DNA of 64,000 bases. It comes from Herbaspirillum aquaticum. Its GTDB lineage: Bacteria; Pseudomonadota; Gammaproteobacteria; Burkholderiales; Burkholderiaceae_D. Shown here in pieces: positions 60,835 to 64,000 of this stretch. The notes beneath the pieces were generated by a model. That model saw nothing but the letters and a program-made list of their open reading frames with translations. It was not told where the DNA came from and did not search any database. The stretch is taken from contig NZ_NJGV01000024.1 of the NCBI RefSeq assembly GCF_002213425.1, positions 1 through 64,000 of the forward strand. The letters are read 5' to 3'. Position 1 is the first letter of the stretch. Each line of letters opens with the position of its first letter. Made by a program: the position numbers and the translations under genes.

Positions 60835-63189
60835 TTATTGCAGATTGAACGAAGCCGTCTTCACATCCTTGGAATCCAGTCCGATCTGCACCTGGAATTC
60901 ACCCGGCTCGGCCACGTAGTCCAGCTTGGCGTTGTAGAAGGACAGCGCCTTGCGGTCAATGCTGAACTGCACCTCTTTTTCTTCACCCGGCTGCAGCATC
61001 ACCTTGCGGAAATCCTTCAACTCCTTGACCGGGCGCACCACGGATGCGGCCACATCACGGATGTACAACTGCACCACCGTAGCACCTGCGCGGCGGCCCG
61101 TGTTCTTCACCGTCACGCTGGCCTGTACCTTGCCATCGGCCGTCATGCTCGGCTGCGACAGACGTACTTCCGAGAGCTTGAATTCGGTGTAGCTCAGACC
61201 GTATCCGAACGGATACAGCGGGCCATTGGGCTCATCGAAGTACTGCGAGGTATAGTTGCCCGGCTTGCCCTCGGTAAAGGGACGGCCCACGCGCGGATGG
61301 TTGTAGTAGCTCGGGATCTGCCCGACCGAACGCGGGAAGGTGATGGGCAGCTTGCCGGACGGATTGACGTCGCCGAAAAGAAGATCGGCAATCGCATTGC
61401 CGCCCTCGGTACCGGTGTACCAGGTTTCCAGGATGGCCGAGGCATTCTCGCGCGCCCAGTTCAGGTCCAGCGGACGGCCATTCATCAGCACCAGCACCAG
61501 CGGCTTGCCGGTGGCCTTGAGCGCCTTGAGCAGATCAAGCTGGCTCTGCGGCAGCGACAGCGAGGTGCGGCTGGAGGATTCGTGCGACATGCCGCGCGAT
61601 TCGCCTACGGCGGCCACGATCACCTCCGCATTGCGCGCCGCCTTCACGGCTTCATCGATCATGGCCTTGGGGCTGCGCTTGTCCTGCACCACTTCCGGAT
61701 CATCCCAGTTCAGGAAGTTGAGGTAGTCGACGATGTGCTTGTCTTCGGTGATGTTGGCACCGCGTGCGTAGACCAGCTTGCCCTGCCCGCCCATGGCCGC
61801 CTGCAAACCCTGGCGCAAGGTGATGGTCTGCTTGTCCTTGCCCGCAGCGGACCAGCTGCCCAGCATGTCGATGTGCGAATCGGCCAGCGGGCCGACCAGT
61901 GCAATGCGCGCATTCTTCTTCAGCGGCAGCGCGGCATTGCGGTTCTCCAGCAGCACCATGGACTGCTGCGCCACTTCGCGCGCATCGCGGCGATGCAGGC
62001 GGCTGTCGGCATAGACGTCGGCCGGATCATCGGCCGCACGGCCAATGCGCACATACGGATCCTTGAACAGGCCCAGGTCGTACTTGGCCCCGAGGATGTC
62101 GCGCACGGCGTTGTCGAGTTCCTGCTGAGAGACCTTGCCCGAGCGCACCAGCTCCGGCAATTGCTTGATGTAGACCTGGTCGGCCATGCTCATGTCGGTA
62201 CCGGCTTTCATGGACAGGCGCGCGGCTTCGGCATCGTTCTGCGCCACGCCATGATTGACCAGTTCGGTGATGGCACCGTGGTCAGACACGGTCAGGCCCT
62301 TGAAGCCCCAATCGCGGCGCAACAGGTCCTGCAGCAGCCAGGTGTTGGAGGTGGCCGGTGCACCGTTGATGGAATTGAGCGCCACCATGACCGCCCCTGC
62401 GCCTGCATCGATAGCGGCACGATACGGCGGCAGGTAATCGTTGTACATGCGCTGCGGATCCATGTTGACGACGTTGTAGTCGCGCCCGCCTTCGACCGCA
62501 CCGTACAGCGCAAAATGCTTCACGCTGGCCATCACGCGGTTGGCGGCAATGGGCTTGGTGTCGCCCTGCAGGGCGCGTACCGAGACCTCGGCAATGCGCG
62601 AGACCAGGTAAGGATCTTCACCAAAGCCTTCAGACGTGCGCCCCCAGCGCGGATCGCGGCTGATGTCGACCATCGGCGCGAAGGTCATGTCGATGCTGTC
62701 GGCCGCAGCTTCCTCGGCGGAGATGCGCATGGCGCGCGCAACGGTCTCCATGTCCCAGCTGGAGGCCAGCCCCAGGCCGATGGGGAAGGTGGTGCGGTGG
62801 CCGTGGATGACGTCATAGGCGAAGAACATCGGGATCTTCAGCCGCGAGCGCATGGCGCCCTCCTGCAGCGGCCGGTTCTCGGGACGGGTGATGGAATTGA
62901 AGGTGCCACCGACACGGCCGGCGGCCAGTTCCTCGGCCAGCTTCTTGGCCGGCATCTCGGGACCGATACTGATGAGCCGCAACTGCCCGATCTTTTCTTC
63001 CAGCGTCATCTGGCGCAGCAGGTCATCGATGAAGGCAGTCTTGTCGCCGAGCAAGGCGGGATTGGCTTGCGCATGGGCAGCCGGGCCGGTGAGCACGGCG
63101 CTGCAGGCCAGCGCGCACAGCGTCATGGCAAGAGCCAGGCGCGGACGGCGCGCGGGCGCGGCTTGCCGCTTGGTAAGCTGGTGGGGCAC
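60835..63189 (-). CDS. bglX: Periplasmic beta-glucosidase, GH3 (BglX-like, GTG start)
   Basis: A 784-residue exo-glucosidase. A signal peptide ends near AHA-QA. The GH3 barrel has the nucleophile Asp in GLTVSDHGAI and the FAPMVDISRDPRWGRTSEGFGEDPYL block. The second domain and a C-terminal fibronectin-like domain (VKNTGRRAGATVVQLY) follow. It removes glucose from short beta-glucans in the periplasm. Start is GTG 63189 with GAGGAAA before it. It is divergent from opgG, so the two may share control over periplasmic glucan turnover. Confidence 0.92.
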   Translation of the reverse strand: MPHQLTKRQAAPARRPRLALAMTLCALACSAVLTGPAAHAQANPALLGDKTAFIDDLLRQMTLEEKIGQLRLISIGPEMPAKKLAEELAAGRVGGTFNSITRPENRPLQEGAMRSRLKIPMFFAYDVIHGHRTTFPIGLGLASSWDMETVARAMRISAEEAAADSIDMTFAPMVDISRDPRWGRTSEGFGEDPYLVSRIAEVSVRALQGDTKPIAANRVMASVKHFALYGAVEGGRDYNVVNMDPQRMYNDYLPPYRAAIDAGAGAVMVALNSINGAPATSNTWLLQDLLRRDWGFKGLTVSDHGAITELVNHGVAQNDAEAARLSMKAGTDMSMADQVYIKQLPELVRSGKVSQQELDNAVRDILGAKYDLGLFKDPYVRIGRAADDPADVYADSRLHRRDAREVAQQSMVLLENRNAALPLKKNARIALVGPLADSHIDMLGSWSAAGKDKQTITLRQGLQAAMGGQGKLVYARGANITEDKHIVDYLNFLNWDDPEVVQDKRSPKAMIDEAVKAARNAEVIVAAVGESRGMSHESSSRTSLSLPQSQLDLLKALKATGKPLVLVLMNGRPLDLNWARENASAILETWYTGTEGGNAIADLLFGDVNPSGKLPITFPRSVGQIPSYYNHPRVGRPFTEGKPGNYTSQYFDEPNGPLYPFGYGLSYTEFKLSEVRLSQPSMTADGKVQASVTVKNTGRRAGATVVQLYIRDVAASVVRPVKELKDFRKVMLQPGEEKEVQFSIDRKALSFYNAKLDYVAEPGEFQVQIGLDSKDVKTASFNLQ

Positions 63190-63421
63190 GGGTTTCCTCT
63201 CTCTTTTTTAAACTTTGGCGGCGGTCTGCCCTCTACTCTGTGACCTGCACAAGCGGGACAGCAGCCGGGGCGGCGGGAGCAATTATTGCTTGCATTGTTT
63301 GATGCTTAGCCAGCCGGACGGTTCGCTATATTATTCTGTTTTGATGCCTGCGGGACACGCAGGCGCATGGCGGCGTCGAAGGTTCTCCTGCCTGCGCGCC
63401 GTTTCTTCGTGGAGAAATGCA

Positions 63422-64000
63422 TTGATCAGACATGGATTGAAATGGCCCCTGCTGCAGGGACTGGTGCTCTCGGCGACCCTGCTGGCGGCTTCCGCACAGG
63501 CACAAAGCGCGCAGGGCTTCGACCTCAACCAGGCCGTGGCGCGCGCCAGGGAAATGGCCGCCAAACCCTACCAGAAACCGGTGAGCAATCTCTCGCCGAC
63601 CTTCGCGGCGATGCAGTTCGCCGATTACATGAAGATCCAGCCCAAGAGCGAGAAGTTCGAATGGCGCGACCAGAAGACGCCCTTCAAGCTGGCCTTCTAT
63701 CACCAGGGCATGCAATTCAATGCCCCCGTGGCGATCCACGAGATCATCGATGGCCGCGTGCAGGATGTGGGCTACAGCACCGACCGCTTCAACTTCGGTG
63801 ACCTGGCGCTGGCCAAGGACAGCACGGCGCACCTGGGCTATGCGGGCTTCCGCGTGGTCTATCCGCTCAACCGCGATGACAAGGAAGATGAAGTCATGAG
63901 CGTGCTGGGCGCGAGCTACTTCCGCGTGATCGGCAAGGGACAGGTGTACGGACTCTCGGCGCGCGGGCTGGCCATCGATACGGCCATGATGAGCGGCGAG
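63422..64000 (+). CDS. opgG: Glucan biosynthesis protein OpgG/MdoG, N-terminal part (TTG start)
   Basis: The first 193 residues of a periplasmic protein, cut by the window edge (the family has about 500). It starts at TTG 63422, with GGAG (63411-63414) seven bases before; no in-frame ATG exists at a sensible place. A signal peptide ends near AQA-QS. The mature part matches MdoG/OpgG: WRDQKTPFKLAFYHQG, LGYAGFRVVYPLN, and SVLGASYFRVIGKGQVYGL. OpgG helps make osmoregulated periplasmic glucans; opgH should follow. OpgD is the alternative name for a close paralog. Confidence 0.87.
   Translation, partial: MIRHGLKWPLLQGLVLSATLLAASAQAQSAQGFDLNQAVARAREMAAKPYQKPVSNLSPTFAAMQFADYMKIQPKSEKFEWRDQKTPFKLAFYHQGMQFNAPVAIHEIIDGRVQDVGYSTDRFNFGDLALAKDSTAHLGYAGFRVVYPLNRDDKEDEVMSVLGASYFRVIGKGQVYGLSARGLAIDTAMMSGE

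Noticed and set aside
60769..63243. Long open frame on the plus strand (over 800 codons)
   Set aside because: It is the mirror of bglX, whose GH3 motifs are clear.

Overview
The window is GC-rich betaproteobacterial chromosome, most like Oxalobacteraceae and probably Herbaspirillum. This rests on recognised protein families rather than a search: a polyhydroxybutyrate phasin with promoter sites resembling the Herbaspirillum PhbF operator, DUF3717 and DUF2917 proteins, a GlrK-QseG-GlrR locus, and dat/DUF493/lipB/lipA genes lying close together. No insertion sequence, prophage, CRISPR array, tRNA or rRNA gene is visible. Strong leftward promoter elements at the left edge suggest that a stable-RNA operon lies just outside.

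Layout. 0-6 kb: a BON-domain protein, the sigma54-type two-component operon glrK-qseG-glrR, and an M20 peptidase. 6-16.9 kb: an MFS exporter, an HD-GYP phosphodiesterase, a blue-light BLUF protein coupled to folE, a solitary flgH, two secreted or lipoprotein genes, dadA, an unusual SDR, and an amino-acid ABC permease and ATPase without a binding protein. 16.9-22 kb: a flavin monooxygenase with an AcoR-like regulator that lacks the AAA+ domain, a VapBC-like pair, and an amino-acid binding protein. 22.3-30.3 kb: small lipoprotein, DUF2863-like protein, EamA permease, a 49-residue membrane peptide, and an organosulfur cluster (MetQ-like protein, flavin monooxygenase, two SfnB-type oxidoreductases). 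30.5-34.6 kb: DUF3717, patatin, phasin and an FAD protein. 34.8-47.8 kb: MarR-GNAT fusion, YXWQ protein, mnmC, AEC permease, a GGDEF/EAL protein, a His-rich CobW GTPase, ribA, and a GMC oxidoreductase plus coniferyl-aldehyde-type dehydrogenase. 47.9-53.8 kb: lipA, lipB, DUF493 and dat, interrupted by DUF2917/LysR and by a phosphoribosyltransferase-SLOG pair. 53.9-64 kb: two ABC exporters, a chemoreceptor, an HD hydrolase, bglX, and the start of opgG with a TTG start.

Best leads. (1) A textbook sigma54 -24/-12 promoter with two GlrR-like TGTC-N10-GACR sites in front of the BON gene, next to glrR, predicting direct GlrRK control of an envelope protein. (2) A two-gene ComF-type phosphoribosyltransferase plus SLOG nucleotide-sensor module of unknown function, placed inside a normally compact dat-DUF493-lipB-lipA region. 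(3) A complete BLUF photoreceptor translationally coupled to folE. (4) TTAATGCT/AGCATTAA palindromes shared by the solitary flgH and the chemoreceptor gene.
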